The notes under the pieces: model-generated
What the model was told of the DNA's origin: nothing
Database searches by the model: none
What the model saw: the letters and a program-made list of their open reading frames with translations, nothing else
Shown here: piece by piece, positions 43,582 to 52,187 of the stretch
Layout: each line of letters starts with the position of its first letter
Position numbering within the stretch: position 1 is the stretch's first letter
Made by a program: the position numbers and the translations under genes
Assembly (NCBI RefSeq): GCF_003583365.1
Contig: NZ_QXED01000002.1
Location: 434,001-498,000 of the forward strand
Direction of reading: 5' to 3'
Length of the DNA stretch: 64,000 bases
DNA from: Fibrisoma montanum
GTDB lineage: Bacteria; Bacteroidota; Bacteroidia; Cytophagales; Spirosomataceae

Positions 43582-45072
43582 ATGCGCTACAGCAATCGTT
43601 TACTTACTACCACTACTGCTTTATCACTGCTGGCAATGGCAGCCTGCACCAGCGAGGAAAACCCGAACGTTGGAAGTACCGGCGTCGTGTTCAAAGACTA
43701 TTCCGTAAACCCGTCGCTGGTGAAAACCATGCCGGGTTTTGAAAACCTGCAGGTTAACACGCTCATCAGCTCAGACGACAAACTGGAACAGTCGCCGAAT
43801 TTCGTGTACGGCGGCCAGCCCGACGGTGCTGGTCTTATGAAAGACCCCAGCGGCAACGGCTACATCTTCGTGACCAACCACGAGTACCTGCGCTCAGCGT
43901 CACGGGTATTCCTCGATAATACCTTCAAGCCGGTAAAAGGCGAGTACATCGTTGACTATGAAGGTGGTACATGGCGGCTTTGTTCAGCCACCCTGGCCAC
44001 TCCCGAAGAGCACGGCTTTGGCCCGGTGTTCCTGACGGCCGGTGAAAGCGGTGCTGAGTCGCTCGTACACGCGATCAGCCCGACCGGTGCGGCCGATAAG
44101 AAGAACAAAGATCGCGTGCTGCCCGCTTTAGGGAAAGCGTCGATGGAAAACGCCGTACCGCTGCCGAAGGATGCATTCGCCGGTAAGACGGTGATCATCA
44201 TTGGCGAAGACGACGCGAGTGGGCAGGTACTGGCCTACGTATCAAACACGGTAGGTGATCTGCAGAACGGCAAACTGTACTTCCTGCGGGCGAAAAACCA
44301 GGACCCGGTTGAAACCAGCATGAAAGTTGGCCAGACCTACGACGTGGAGTTTGTCGAGGTGGACAACGCCAAAACGTCAACGGGGGCTCAGATTGCCACC
44401 CAGTCGGTTGAGAAAAAAGCCATCCAGTTTGCTCGCGTGGAAGATGTTGACTACCGCAAAGGTGGTGGCGCTGCCAGCCGCGAGATCTACTTCACGGCAA
44501 CGGGGGTTGCTCAGAACGGCGGTACGCAGCCCGTAGCCGGCAAAACCATGTGGGGTCGGGTGTATAAATTAGTGCTGGATGCAGCCAATCCGCTGGTTGG
44601 TAAGCTGACACCGGTCATTGATGGTGAGGTTGATCCGGGCAACAGCATCGTGAACCCTGACAACCTGTGCGTAACGGAAAACTACGTATACATCCAGGAA
44701 GATGGTGACTCATTCTATCCGGCCAACAAGCATGATGGTCGCATCTGGCAGTTTGCCATTGCAACGGGTCAGAACAAGCCGGTGATCGAAATGAATCACC
44801 GCCGGACAGAATCGACATTCAACACCAAGTACAACTCGGTTAATTCACAATTGCTGAGTTCGTGGGAATACGGTGCCATGCTGGATATTTCAAACATCGT
44901 TGGTACACCGAATACGTTCCTGGTTAACCTGCACCCGCATACCTGGCGTGACATGAAATACAGCAACGCCGATGGTAGCTCGGTGACGAAGGCTACCAGC
45001 CTTACTGACGGCGCAACTGGGGCTTATGCCGAAGGTGGTCAGACAATCATTGTTCGCGGCCTGGCCCGTTAA
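43582..45072 (+). CDS. PhoX-family alkaline phosphatase, lipoprotein (copy 2)
   Basis: A 496-residue paralogue of the 40127 gene. The signal peptide is nearly the same (TTTTALSLLAMAAC, lipid anchor C22), and the blocks VTNHEYLRSASRVFLD, EEHGFGPVFLTAGESG and SWEYGAMLDISNI align throughout. It differs in a shorter front segment and extra Lys-rich loop after ISPTGAADKK. It has its own promoter-like repeats, so both copies can be induced separately. The role should be phosphomonoester or diester hydrolysis at the cell surface; diverged loops hint at different substrates. Confidence 0.8.
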   Translation: MRYSNRLLTTTTALSLLAMAACTSEENPNVGSTGVVFKDYSVNPSLVKTMPGFENLQVNTLISSDDKLEQSPNFVYGGQPDGAGLMKDPSGNGYIFVTNHEYLRSASRVFLDNTFKPVKGEYIVDYEGGTWRLCSATLATPEEHGFGPVFLTAGESGAESLVHAISPTGAADKKNKDRVLPALGKASMENAVPLPKDAFAGKTVIIIGEDDASGQVLAYVSNTVGDLQNGKLYFLRAKNQDPVETSMKVGQTYDVEFVEVDNAKTSTGAQIATQSVEKKAIQFARVEDVDYRKGGGAASREIYFTATGVAQNGGTQPVAGKTMWGRVYKLVLDAANPLVGKLTPVIDGEVDPGNSIVNPDNLCVTENYVYIQEDGDSFYPANKHDGRIWQFAIATGQNKPVIEMNHRRTESTFNTKYNSVNSQLLSSWEYGAMLDISNIVGTPNTFLVNLHPHTWRDMKYSNADGSSVTKATSLTDGATGAYAEGGQTIIVRGLAR

Positions 45073-45091
45073 TTCTTCAACTTCAGTACGT

Positions 45092-45123
45092 ATAACCCTT
45101 CGACCACGCGGTCGAAGGGTTAT
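45092..45123 (+). terminator. Perfect hairpin between PhoX copy 2 and its peroxidase
   Basis: Stem ATAACCCTTCGACC / GGTCGAAGGGTTAT (14 bases) with loop ACGC, followed by TTTGC after the stem. As in copy 1, a strong structure separates phosphatase and peroxidase, only 15 bases before the next start. Confidence 0.75.
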
Positions 45124-45138
45124 TTGCTTCATTCGACT

Positions 45139-46947
45139 ATGCAGAATAATCCGATTCGGCTCCTGCTGACGTTACTGGGCGTTACGGCCGTTTTGGTCAT
45201 TTTACTGGGCATGATTGCCCACTTTAATCGCCCTGTGCTGTCGCCGGTTGAGCAGACAAAGCAACAGGTTAGCCGTGACTTACAGCAACTAGCCGACCTG
45301 ACAAAGCGTCAACTGCTCCCCCTGGCCGAGCACAGCCAGTCGGTTGATTCGCTCCGGCGGGCGTTTCTGGCCTGTCGTTCAGCCTACAAGCGCGTAGAGC
45401 CCTTTACCGAATACTTCTTCCCCGCTACGTCGCGGTTGGTCAACGGTCCACCCTTGCCGGAGGTCGAAGCCGAGGAAAACAAGCTGTTTGAGCCGGAGGG
45501 TTTGCAGGTCATTGAAGAACACCTGTATCCGGCCTTCGATCCGGCCGGCCGGGCTGACCTGGTGCGGGAGGTGAAAAAACTATCCAGCGAACTGGCGCGC
45601 TACCAGACGCTCTGGGAAGCTACCGACTTTACAGACGCCCACATTTTCGACCTCCTGCGGCTCGAAGTATTCCGTATTGTTTCGCTCGGCATGGCCGGGT
45701 TCGATACGCCGATGTGCCAGACCGCTATGCCCGAAGCGGCCGTCGCGCTGACGTCCATGCGGACGTACCTGAGTCTGTTCGAGACAGATTCGCCGGGCTA
45801 CGCGGCCCTGGACAGGCAGCTACAACAGGCAGCCGACTATCTGAATCAGCACCCTGATTTTGACAGCTTCGACCGGGCGCATTTCATCACGACCTACGCC
45901 AATCCGTTGTCAAAACAACTGCTGACGTATCAGCGGGCGCTGGGCATCGAGCCGTTCAAAGATCGTCGCCCACTTCGTCCCGACGCCGAAACGTTGTTCG
46001 CGGCCAACGCTTTTGATCCGGATGCTTATGCCGCTACGGTCGACGCCCGCATGAATCCGGCCAAGATCGAACTGGGTCGGCGGTTGTTCGCTGACCCGGT
46101 GCTGTCGGCGAATAACCAGCGGGCGTGCGTAAGCTGCCACCAGCCCGACAAAGCCTTTACGGACGGATTAACGAAAAACAAAACCCTGACGGGGCAGGGG
46201 CTCATTGGTCGCAATACGCCCACGCTGCTCAATGCGGCCCTGCAAGCCGGGCAGTTTTACGACCTGCGGGCATCGTCGCTGGAAAACCAGTCGTTCGACG
46301 TAGTGCACAATGTTACCGAGATGAACGGCTCGCTGGAACAGGTAGCCAAAAAGCTACGGGTCGACCCATCGTACGTGGCCCAGTTCAGGAAAGCGTTTCC
46401 GGAAAAAAACGGGGCGATTGAACCGTTCCAGATTCAGAATGCGCTGGCCAGCTATGAGCGAACGCTGGTGTCGTTCGATTCACGCTTCGACCGGTACATG
46501 CGGGGACAGAAAACGGCGTTGTCGGCCGAAGAAATTCACGGCCTGAACCTGTTTATGGGCAAGGCCAAATGCGGAATCTGCCATTTCATGCCCTTGTTCA
46601 ACGGGACGGTGCCGCCCGGCTACACAGACAGCGAATCAGAGGTGATCGGCGTTCCGGCCACCACCGCAGAAACGGAAATAGACCCCGATCTGGGACGGTA
46701 TGCCCACACCAAACTGGATGTACTGAAGTATTCTTTCAAAACCCCGACCCTTCGGCACGTAGCGAAAACCGCGCCCTACATGCACAACGGCGTGTACCGG
46801 ACGCTCGACGAGGTAGTTGAGTTCTACAACAAAGGGGGCGGCAACGGCCTGGGCTTCAACCTGGCGTATCAGACCTTGCCGGAAGACAAGCTAAACCTGA
46901 CCGCCACCGAAAAGAAGGCCTTGGTGGCGTTTATGAAGGCGTTGTAA
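45139..46947 (+). CDS. Di-haem cytochrome-c peroxidase with imelysin-like N-terminal domain (copy 2)
   Basis: A 602-residue paralogue of the 41673 gene. The ATG at 45139 (MQNNPIRLLLTLLGVTAVLV) is preferred over a TTG 15 bases upstream. The front domain again has YKRVEPFTEYFFP and EGLQVIEEHLYP. Haem motifs are CVSCH at 330-334 and CGICH at 478-482, with the YMHNGVYRTLDEVVEFYNKG region near residue 548. The C-terminal DNA is nearly identical to copy 1 over about 85 bases while the rest has diverged. A weak hairpin at 46965-47001 separates it from the convergent glycosyltransferase. Confidence 0.85.
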   Translation: MQNNPIRLLLTLLGVTAVLVILLGMIAHFNRPVLSPVEQTKQQVSRDLQQLADLTKRQLLPLAEHSQSVDSLRRAFLACRSAYKRVEPFTEYFFPATSRLVNGPPLPEVEAEENKLFEPEGLQVIEEHLYPAFDPAGRADLVREVKKLSSELARYQTLWEATDFTDAHIFDLLRLEVFRIVSLGMAGFDTPMCQTAMPEAAVALTSMRTYLSLFETDSPGYAALDRQLQQAADYLNQHPDFDSFDRAHFITTYANPLSKQLLTYQRALGIEPFKDRRPLRPDAETLFAANAFDPDAYAATVDARMNPAKIELGRRLFADPVLSANNQRACVSCHQPDKAFTDGLTKNKTLTGQGLIGRNTPTLLNAALQAGQFYDLRASSLENQSFDVVHNVTEMNGSLEQVAKKLRVDPSYVAQFRKAFPEKNGAIEPFQIQNALASYERTLVSFDSRFDRYMRGQKTALSAEEIHGLNLFMGKAKCGICHFMPLFNGTVPPGYTDSESEVIGVPATTAETEIDPDLGRYAHTKLDVLKYSFKTPTLRHVAKTAPYMHNGVYRTLDEVVEFYNKGGGNGLGFNLAYQTLPEDKLNLTATEKKALVAFMKAL

Positions 46948-46964
46948 GGAAACGTAGCGATGGC

Positions 46965-47001
46965 CCGTGTGGGGTCAGGTTTTGAGCCCGGCACCACACG
47001 G
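46965..47001. terminator. Hairpin between convergent peroxidase and glycosyltransferase genes
   Basis: Stem CCGTGTGG / CCACACGG with a 21-base loop; two further G-C pairs form past a bulge. No T-run. Confidence 0.45.
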
Positions 47002-47006
47002 CCGTT

Positions 47007-47699
47007 TCAATTTCGCAGGGGCTTCCGGGCGAAGCTGACCATCTGCCGGGCGTAGGCTACCGGTCCGACGTACGTAACGATGTCGGCGTACATCTGGGCG
47101 TCCTTCAGAAACCCTTTTACCGGCCCACTTTTGTCCATTTTGTAGGTGTTTGTCGCCGACCACGGAAACCACCGCACTACTTTGTGGTGCTGCTGCATAT
47201 ACTCGTTGATGGCCACTTCCAGTTGAAACCCCTCCACCGGCTGCTGAAAGATTGCGTCGAGGTCCCGCTTGCGGATGATCCGTTCGCCCGATAACAGGAT
47301 GTCGCCCCGGTTGAACTTAACGAACCAGTCGGCATGGACCCGGCGGAGAATCACCATATCGACTTCATCGTGGTTCCGGATGGCCCGGATCGCCTGCTCC
47401 AGTTCGGCGGGGCTGATGGCCTGCAAATCGGCGTCCATGAGCAGCACCAGTTCTTCGCTTACGGCGGCTAATCCAGCCTTGATGGCCCCCGCTTTTCCGT
47501 GGTTTTCGGTTAGTCGGATCACGTCAATATGGGGCCAGCGGGCCTCAATCTCCGGACAACAGTCCTCGTCTGACCCGTCGTCGATGCAAATGATCTGCGT
47601 AATCGAACGAACCTGCGTAACTACGTTCAGGACGTCGAAAAGCCGGTTCCCTTCGTTGTAAAAGGGAATCAGACACGCGACGTTTCGTGTCGTTTTCAT
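47007..47699 (-). CDS. Family 2 glycosyltransferase
   Basis: A 230-residue soluble GT-A enzyme. LIPFYNEGNRLFDVL and CIDDGSDE are the nucleotide-sugar-binding opening; the metal motif is LMDADLQAI (DAD), and ENHGKAGAIKAGL is the usual loop between them. No membrane segment is present, unlike polyprenyl-phosphate transferases of the family. The acceptor is unknown and no cell-wall cluster is adjacent. Confidence 0.87.
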   Translation of the reverse strand: MKTTRNVACLIPFYNEGNRLFDVLNVVTQVRSITQIICIDDGSDEDCCPEIEARWPHIDVIRLTENHGKAGAIKAGLAAVSEELVLLMDADLQAISPAELEQAIRAIRNHDEVDMVILRRVHADWFVKFNRGDILLSGERIIRKRDLDAIFQQPVEGFQLEVAINEYMQQHHKVVRWFPWSATNTYKMDKSGPVKGFLKDAQMYADIVTYVGPVAYARQMVSFARKPLRN

Positions 47700-47783
47700 G
47701 GGCGTTGAGTGTTTGCCACAAAACTATCCGGAATGGCCGTTAGTTTTGCGGCACCTGTAAAGTGCAGGTTAACGGTCCCGTCT

Positions 47784-48434
47784 ATGTTACCCTACCAACC
47801 TCCGATTATCTTCTCCGAAGAACAAGTACTGAGCCGCAGCCGAGCGTTCTACGAGTATGTGAACCGTCGCCGGACGGTGCGTGACTTCTCGGACCGGCCC
47901 GTGCCGCGCGAGGTGATCGAGCAACTGATCATGGCCGCGTCGACGGCACCATCGGGGGCGAACAAGCAACCGTGGACGTTCTGCGCAGTGGGCAATCCGG
48001 CCCTGAAGCAGCAGATTCGGGAAGCGGCCGAAGCCGAAGAATACCGGAGCTACAACGGGCGGATGTCGCCGGAGTGGCTGGCCGACCTGGCCCCGCTCGG
48101 GACGGACTGGCGAAAGCCTTTTCTGGAAACGGCCCCCTGGCTGATTGTGGTGTTTCGGCGGATTTATGAACCCGTCGGTGAGCAGAAGCGCAACAACTAC
48201 TACGTGATGGAGTCGGTAGGGCTGGCCTGCGGATTTCTGCTGGCGGCCATTCACGACGCGGGGCTGGCAGCCCTCACGCATACGCCCAGCCCGATGGATT
48301 TCCTGACAAAGCTGCTGGAGCGTCCGGCCAACGAAAAGCCGTTTCTGCTTATTCCGGTGGGGTACCCGGCTCCGGATGCGCTGGTTCCGGATATTCATCG
48401 GAAGCCGGCTGATCAGGTGATTGTATGGTATTGA
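47784..48434 (+). CDS. Nitroreductase-family flavoprotein (iodotyrosine-deiodinase-like)
   Basis: A 216-residue FMN enzyme. RRRTVRDFSDRPVPREVIE followed by ASTAPSGANKQPWTF is the FMN-binding pattern, close to the iodotyrosine deiodinase-like branch; LACGFLLAAIHDAGLAALTHTPSP is the typical C-terminal region. The ATG at 47784 was chosen because the upstream extension lacks similarity. It converges on the MerR gene, and their 3' ends overlap by 86 bases. Confidence 0.88.
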   Translation: MLPYQPPIIFSEEQVLSRSRAFYEYVNRRRTVRDFSDRPVPREVIEQLIMAASTAPSGANKQPWTFCAVGNPALKQQIREAAEAEEYRSYNGRMSPEWLADLAPLGTDWRKPFLETAPWLIVVFRRIYEPVGEQKRNNYYVMESVGLACGFLLAAIHDAGLAALTHTPSPMDFLTKLLERPANEKPFLLIPVGYPAPDALVPDIHRKPADQVIVWY

Positions 48435-48777
48435 CGGCTTCCGGATCGGCCGGGTCGAGACTGTCGCGAACCTGCTGCAGAAACCCCTTGATTTCGGTCA
48501 GCCGGGCAATGATCCGGGCGTTTTCGCGCTGGCGGGCGGTGCGGGTTTTGAGGTAGTCGCGGGCACCGGCCAGTGTAAAGCCTTTACCGTCAATCAGCTC
48601 AAAAATCTCCTTCAGGTGTTCAATGTCGGCCTGCGTGTAGACGCGGTCGCCGGCGCGGTTTTTCTTCGGCTTGAGCGATGGAAACTCAGTTTCGTAGAAG
48701 CGTAGTTTGGACGTGTTCGTACTGAACATGTCGGCTACTTCCCGTATGCCGTAGTATCGTTTGCCCGGATGCTCCAT
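48349..48777 (-). CDS. MerR-family transcriptional regulator
   Basis: A 142-residue regulator starting MEHPGKRYYGIREVADMF at 48777, with winged-helix MerR motifs (STNTSKLRFYETEFPSLKP and NRAGDRVYTQADIEHLKEI) in the first 75 residues. A coiled-coil dimerisation helix follows, then an acidic Pro-rich tail (PAHPEPGTPPE). It has no effector-binding cysteines, so it is a short MerR such as those in Bacteroidota near alaS. It is divergent from alaS; the 3' end overlaps the nitroreductase gene. Confidence 0.88.
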   Translation of the reverse strand: MEHPGKRYYGIREVADMFSTNTSKLRFYETEFPSLKPKKNRAGDRVYTQADIEHLKEIFELIDGKGFTLAGARDYLKTRTARQRENARIIARLTEIKGFLQQVRDSLDPADPEAVNTIQSPDQPASDEYPEPAHPEPGTPPE

Positions 48778-48845
48778 ACGACAAACTTCCTGACCTTCCT
48801 GAAAAAACGCAAGTTTTGGCGTAAATTTGCGGCCTGATTGTTTGT

Positions 48846-48917
48846 AGTTTGTGGTTTGTGGTCCGTAGTTCGTTTCACCAGGGATTGCCTGCGTCCGATT
48901 AGTACGAACCACAAACT
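48846..48917. repeat. Inverted repeat of the TTTGTAGTTTGTGG family, copy 3 (degenerate)
   Basis: Arms AGTTTGTGGTTTGT (48846-48859) and ACGAACCACAAACT (48904-48917) pair at 13 of 14 positions; the left arm continues the family unit leftwards to 48841. It lies in the gap between the merR and alaS genes, 21 bases before the alaS start. Confidence 0.7.
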
Positions 48918-48938
48918 GCTTAACAGTTTACTGAAAAC

Positions 48939-51710
48939 ATGACTTCCCACGAAATACGCCGGCATTTTCTCGACTTTTTCCGTTCCAAAGACCACCTGAT
49001 TGTTCCCTCGGCTCCGCTGGTTGCTAAAAACGACCCGACGCTGATGTTCAACAACTCGGGCATGGCGCAGTTTAAGGACTTCTTTCTGGGCAACGGAACG
49101 CCCCCGTCGAAGCGCGTCGCGGATACGCAGAAATGCCTGCGGGTGTCGGGAAAGCACAACGACCTGGAGGATGTGGGCTTCGATACGTACCACCACACCA
49201 TGTTCGAGATGCTCGGCAACTGGTCGTTCGGCGATTACTTCAAAAAGGAAGCCATCGAGTGGGCGTGGGAACTGCTGACCGAGGTGTACAAACTGCCGAA
49301 AGACCGGCTCTACGTATCGGTCTTTCAGGGCGATGAGCGCGATGGCGTACCGTTCGACCAGGAAGCGTTCGACCTCTGGAAGCCCATCGTCGGCGAAGAC
49401 CGGATCATCTACGGCAACAAAAAGGACAACTTCTGGGAGATGGGCGATACGGGGCCGTGCGGTCCCTGCTCCGAAATTCACGTTGATCTGCGCCCGCAGG
49501 CCGATGTCGACCAACAGCCCGGCAAAGAACTCGTCAACGCTGACCACCCGCAGGTTGTCGAAATCTGGAACCTGGTGTTCATGCAGTTCAACCGCAAAGC
49601 TGACGGGTCGCTGGAGCCGCTGCCCGCCCGCCACGTCGACACGGGCATGGGCTTCGAGCGGTTGTGCATGGCCATTCAGAGCAAGCTGTCGAACTACGAC
49701 ACCGACGTATTTACGGGTACGATCCGCGTCATTGAAGAACTCAGCGGCCGCTCGTACGACGCCAAAATGAAAGCGTCTGACGGAACGTCTGACGAGGAAC
49801 AGCGCATGACGGCCGTAGCCATGCGTGTGATCGCCGACCACATTCGGGCCGTATCATTCGCCATTGCCGACGGTCTGGTGCCGTCGAACGCCAAGGCGGG
49901 GTATGTAATTCGCCGGATTCTGCGCCGGGCCATTCGCTACGGGTACTCGTACCTGAATTTGACCGAGCCGTTTATGACCAAGCTCGTGCCGACGCTGGCG
50001 ATGCAGTTTGCCGACGTATTCCCCGAACTGAACGCCCAGCGCGATTTCGTCGCTACGGTGATTCGGGAAGAGGAGATTGCCTTCCTGCGGACGCTGGGAA
50101 CGGGTTTAGGTCGGCTGGATCAGATCATCGGCCAGTTGACGAGCGAAGGCAAAGCTACCATCCCCGGCGACACAGTCTTTGAACTGAACGATACGTTCGG
50201 CTTCCCGGCTGACCTTACCGCGCTGATTGCCCGCGAAAAAGGCCTGACCATCGATGAAGAAGGCTTCCAGAAAGCGCTGGCCGAACAAAAAGCCCGTTCG
50301 CGGAAAGATGCTGCCTCGTCGGCCGGGGATTGGATCGGTGTTAATGATGAAGGACAGGCGTCTGTATTTGTCGGTTACGATCAGACCGAAACAACAACCC
50401 GTATTGTAAAATATCGCAAGGTTCAGAATAAACAGGGAACGCAGTACCAGATCGTACTGGCCGAAACGCCGTTTTATGCAGAATCTGGTGGGCAGATTGG
50501 GGATGTGGGGACGTTAACGTTGAGATTAGGCAGCCAGGACTTGGTGACATTGGATGTAGTGGATACAAAAAAGGAAAATGACCTTGCCATACATCTAGTC
50601 AGTCCTAAACCAATTCCAACCCTCGCTTATTATGCGGCTGGAGATAACTCGTTCTCGCGATCTGAAACGCTCGGTGATGATGAAGAACAGCTGGAACAAC
50701 TGCTCAAGCTTTCTGATACAGTTGTTGCTAAGATAGATTCCGAACGGCGGATGTTGACCTGCAGCAACCACTCCGCTACGCACCTGCTGCACGCGGCTCT
50801 GCGTGAGGTGCTGGGGACGCACGTAGCGCAGAAAGGCTCCTACGTTGGGCCGGATGCCCTGCGGTTTGACTTCTCGCACTTCCAGAAGGTGACCGACGAG
50901 CAACTGGCCGAAGTTGAACGCATCGTCAACGAAAAAATCCGCGAAGACATTAAGCTCGACGAAAAACGGAACGTACCGATCGAAGACGCCAAAAATATGG
51001 GCGCTACGGCCCTGTTCGGCGAGAAATACGGCGACTTTGTCCGCGTCATTACGTTCGACCCCAATTACTCCGTCGAACTTTGTGGCGGTACGCACGTACC
51101 CTCCACGGGCCACATCGGTCTGTTTAAGTTCACGTCGGAAGGGTCGGTATCGACCGGTGTCCGGCGGGTGGAAGCCAAAACCGCCCTTGGAGCCGAAGCG
51201 CTGGTAAACGAGCAGTTTGCTACCGTCAACGAACTGAAGGAGTTACTGAAAGCACCGAAAGACCTGGTGAAAGCCGTACAGTCGCTGCTGGAAGAACGTA
51301 GCGCCCTGCAAAAACAGGTCGAAGCACTCCAGAACGAGAAGGTGCAACAATTGAAGAACCAGTTACTCGACAAGATCGAAGCCGTAAATGGGCACAGTGT
51401 TCTGGTGGAGAAGGTCGACGTACCGTCGGCTGATGCGCTCAAGCAACTGGCCTACGATCTGAAAGCCAAGGTGGATAACCTTGCGCTGGTGCTGGGTGCC
51501 GACATCAACGGCAAGCCACAACTGGCCGTAATGCTGCCCGACGAACTGATCAAAGGCAAAGGGCTGAATGCCGGGCAGGTCGTGAAAGAACTGGCCAGGA
51601 ACATCAAAGGTGGTGGGGGCGGTCAGCCGTTCTTTGCTACGGCCGGCGGCTCCGATGCCTCCGGGCTGGATGCGGCCCTGGCGCAGGGAAAACAACTGCT
51701 GGCGCAGTAA
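48939..51710 (+). CDS. alaS: Alanyl-tRNA synthetase
   Basis: A 923-residue class II synthetase. The catalytic domain (1-460) has MFNNSGMAQFKDFFLGN and GMGFERLCMAIQ. The editing domain holds HSATH near residue 609 and VELCGGTHVPS near 715, the zinc-binding residues that clear Ser/Gly mischarging. The C-terminal GGGGGQPFFATAGG is the C-Ala glycine-rich motif. It is somewhat longer than typical bacterial AlaS (about 875). Residues 467-605 are encoded by a noticeably AT-richer block. A strong terminator follows. Confidence 0.96.
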   Translation: MTSHEIRRHFLDFFRSKDHLIVPSAPLVAKNDPTLMFNNSGMAQFKDFFLGNGTPPSKRVADTQKCLRVSGKHNDLEDVGFDTYHHTMFEMLGNWSFGDYFKKEAIEWAWELLTEVYKLPKDRLYVSVFQGDERDGVPFDQEAFDLWKPIVGEDRIIYGNKKDNFWEMGDTGPCGPCSEIHVDLRPQADVDQQPGKELVNADHPQVVEIWNLVFMQFNRKADGSLEPLPARHVDTGMGFERLCMAIQSKLSNYDTDVFTGTIRVIEELSGRSYDAKMKASDGTSDEEQRMTAVAMRVIADHIRAVSFAIADGLVPSNAKAGYVIRRILRRAIRYGYSYLNLTEPFMTKLVPTLAMQFADVFPELNAQRDFVATVIREEEIAFLRTLGTGLGRLDQIIGQLTSEGKATIPGDTVFELNDTFGFPADLTALIAREKGLTIDEEGFQKALAEQKARSRKDAASSAGDWIGVNDEGQASVFVGYDQTETTTRIVKYRKVQNKQGTQYQIVLAETPFYAESGGQIGDVGTLTLRLGSQDLVTLDVVDTKKENDLAIHLVSPKPIPTLAYYAAGDNSFSRSETLGDDEEQLEQLLKLSDTVVAKIDSERRMLTCSNHSATHLLHAALREVLGTHVAQKGSYVGPDALRFDFSHFQKVTDEQLAEVERIVNEKIREDIKLDEKRNVPIEDAKNMGATALFGEKYGDFVRVITFDPNYSVELCGGTHVPSTGHIGLFKFTSEGSVSTGVRRVEAKTALGAEALVNEQFATVNELKELLKAPKDLVKAVQSLLEERSALQKQVEALQNEKVQQLKNQLLDKIEAVNGHSVLVEKVDVPSADALKQLAYDLKAKVDNLALVLGADINGKPQLAVMLPDELIKGKGLNAGQVVKELARNIKGGGGGQPFFATAGGSDASGLDAALAQGKQLLAQ

Positions 51711-51729
51711 CGGTCAGGTATATAAGTCG

Positions 51730-51762
51730 GCCGGTTGGGCACTCGCCCAACCGGCTTTTTTT
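51730..51762 (+). terminator. Intrinsic terminator of alaS
   Basis: Stem GCCGGTTGGGC / GCCCAACCGGC (11 bases) with loop ACTC followed by seven T, 20 bases after the stop. Confidence 0.92.
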
Positions 51763-51779
51763 AAGAAAAGCGCCTGGTA

Positions 51780-52187
51780 TCAGCTGAAGTGCTGATTGAC
51801 AATTGCCTGAAGCATGGCCTTCGTCAAAGGTTTCGACAGATACCCTTTCACTTCGTTGAACTGGCTGGCCCGGGTGGTATCGGCCGGGAAGAGCGAGGTA
51901 GTCAGCATAAGCAGAACCACGCGGCTTTGCAGGCTAGGGTCGATCTGCCGGTAGTGTTCGAGGAACTCAAAACCGTTCATACCGGGCATATTGATATCCA
52001 GCAGAATGATATCCGGCCGGATGTAGTCCGGGTGGTCGGTATCAGTCAAATACGCCAGGCCCAACTGTCCATTTTCGGCTACGCGAACGGTTTCGCAGAG
52101 TCCGGTTTCTTCGATGATCAGCTGATGGAGGTAATTATCGTCGGGGTCGTCGTCAATTAAGAGAATGCACCGAATCGGCCTGGGCAT
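51780..52187 (-). CDS. CheY-like single-domain response regulator
   Basis: A 135-residue receiver with D12-D14 acidic pocket, phosphoacceptor D64 in LLDINMPGMNGFEF, and LSKPLTK near the end. There is no output domain. The size and pattern resemble Rcp1-type regulators that serve phytochrome-like or hybrid kinases. Its first 35 bases overlap the upstream kinase gene, so the pair is coupled and the kinase is its likely phosphodonor. Confidence 0.92.
   Translation of the reverse strand: MPRPIRCILLIDDDPDDNYLHQLIIEETGLCETVRVAENGQLGLAYLTDTDHPDYIRPDIILLDINMPGMNGFEFLEHYRQIDPSLQSRVVLLMLTTSLFPADTTRASQFNEVKGYLSKPLTKAMLQAIVNQHFS

Noticed and set aside
48735-49841. Minus-strand open frame of 368 codons over the 5' half of alaS
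   Set aside because: alaS motifs are unambiguous on the plus strand, and this frame overlaps merR as well.
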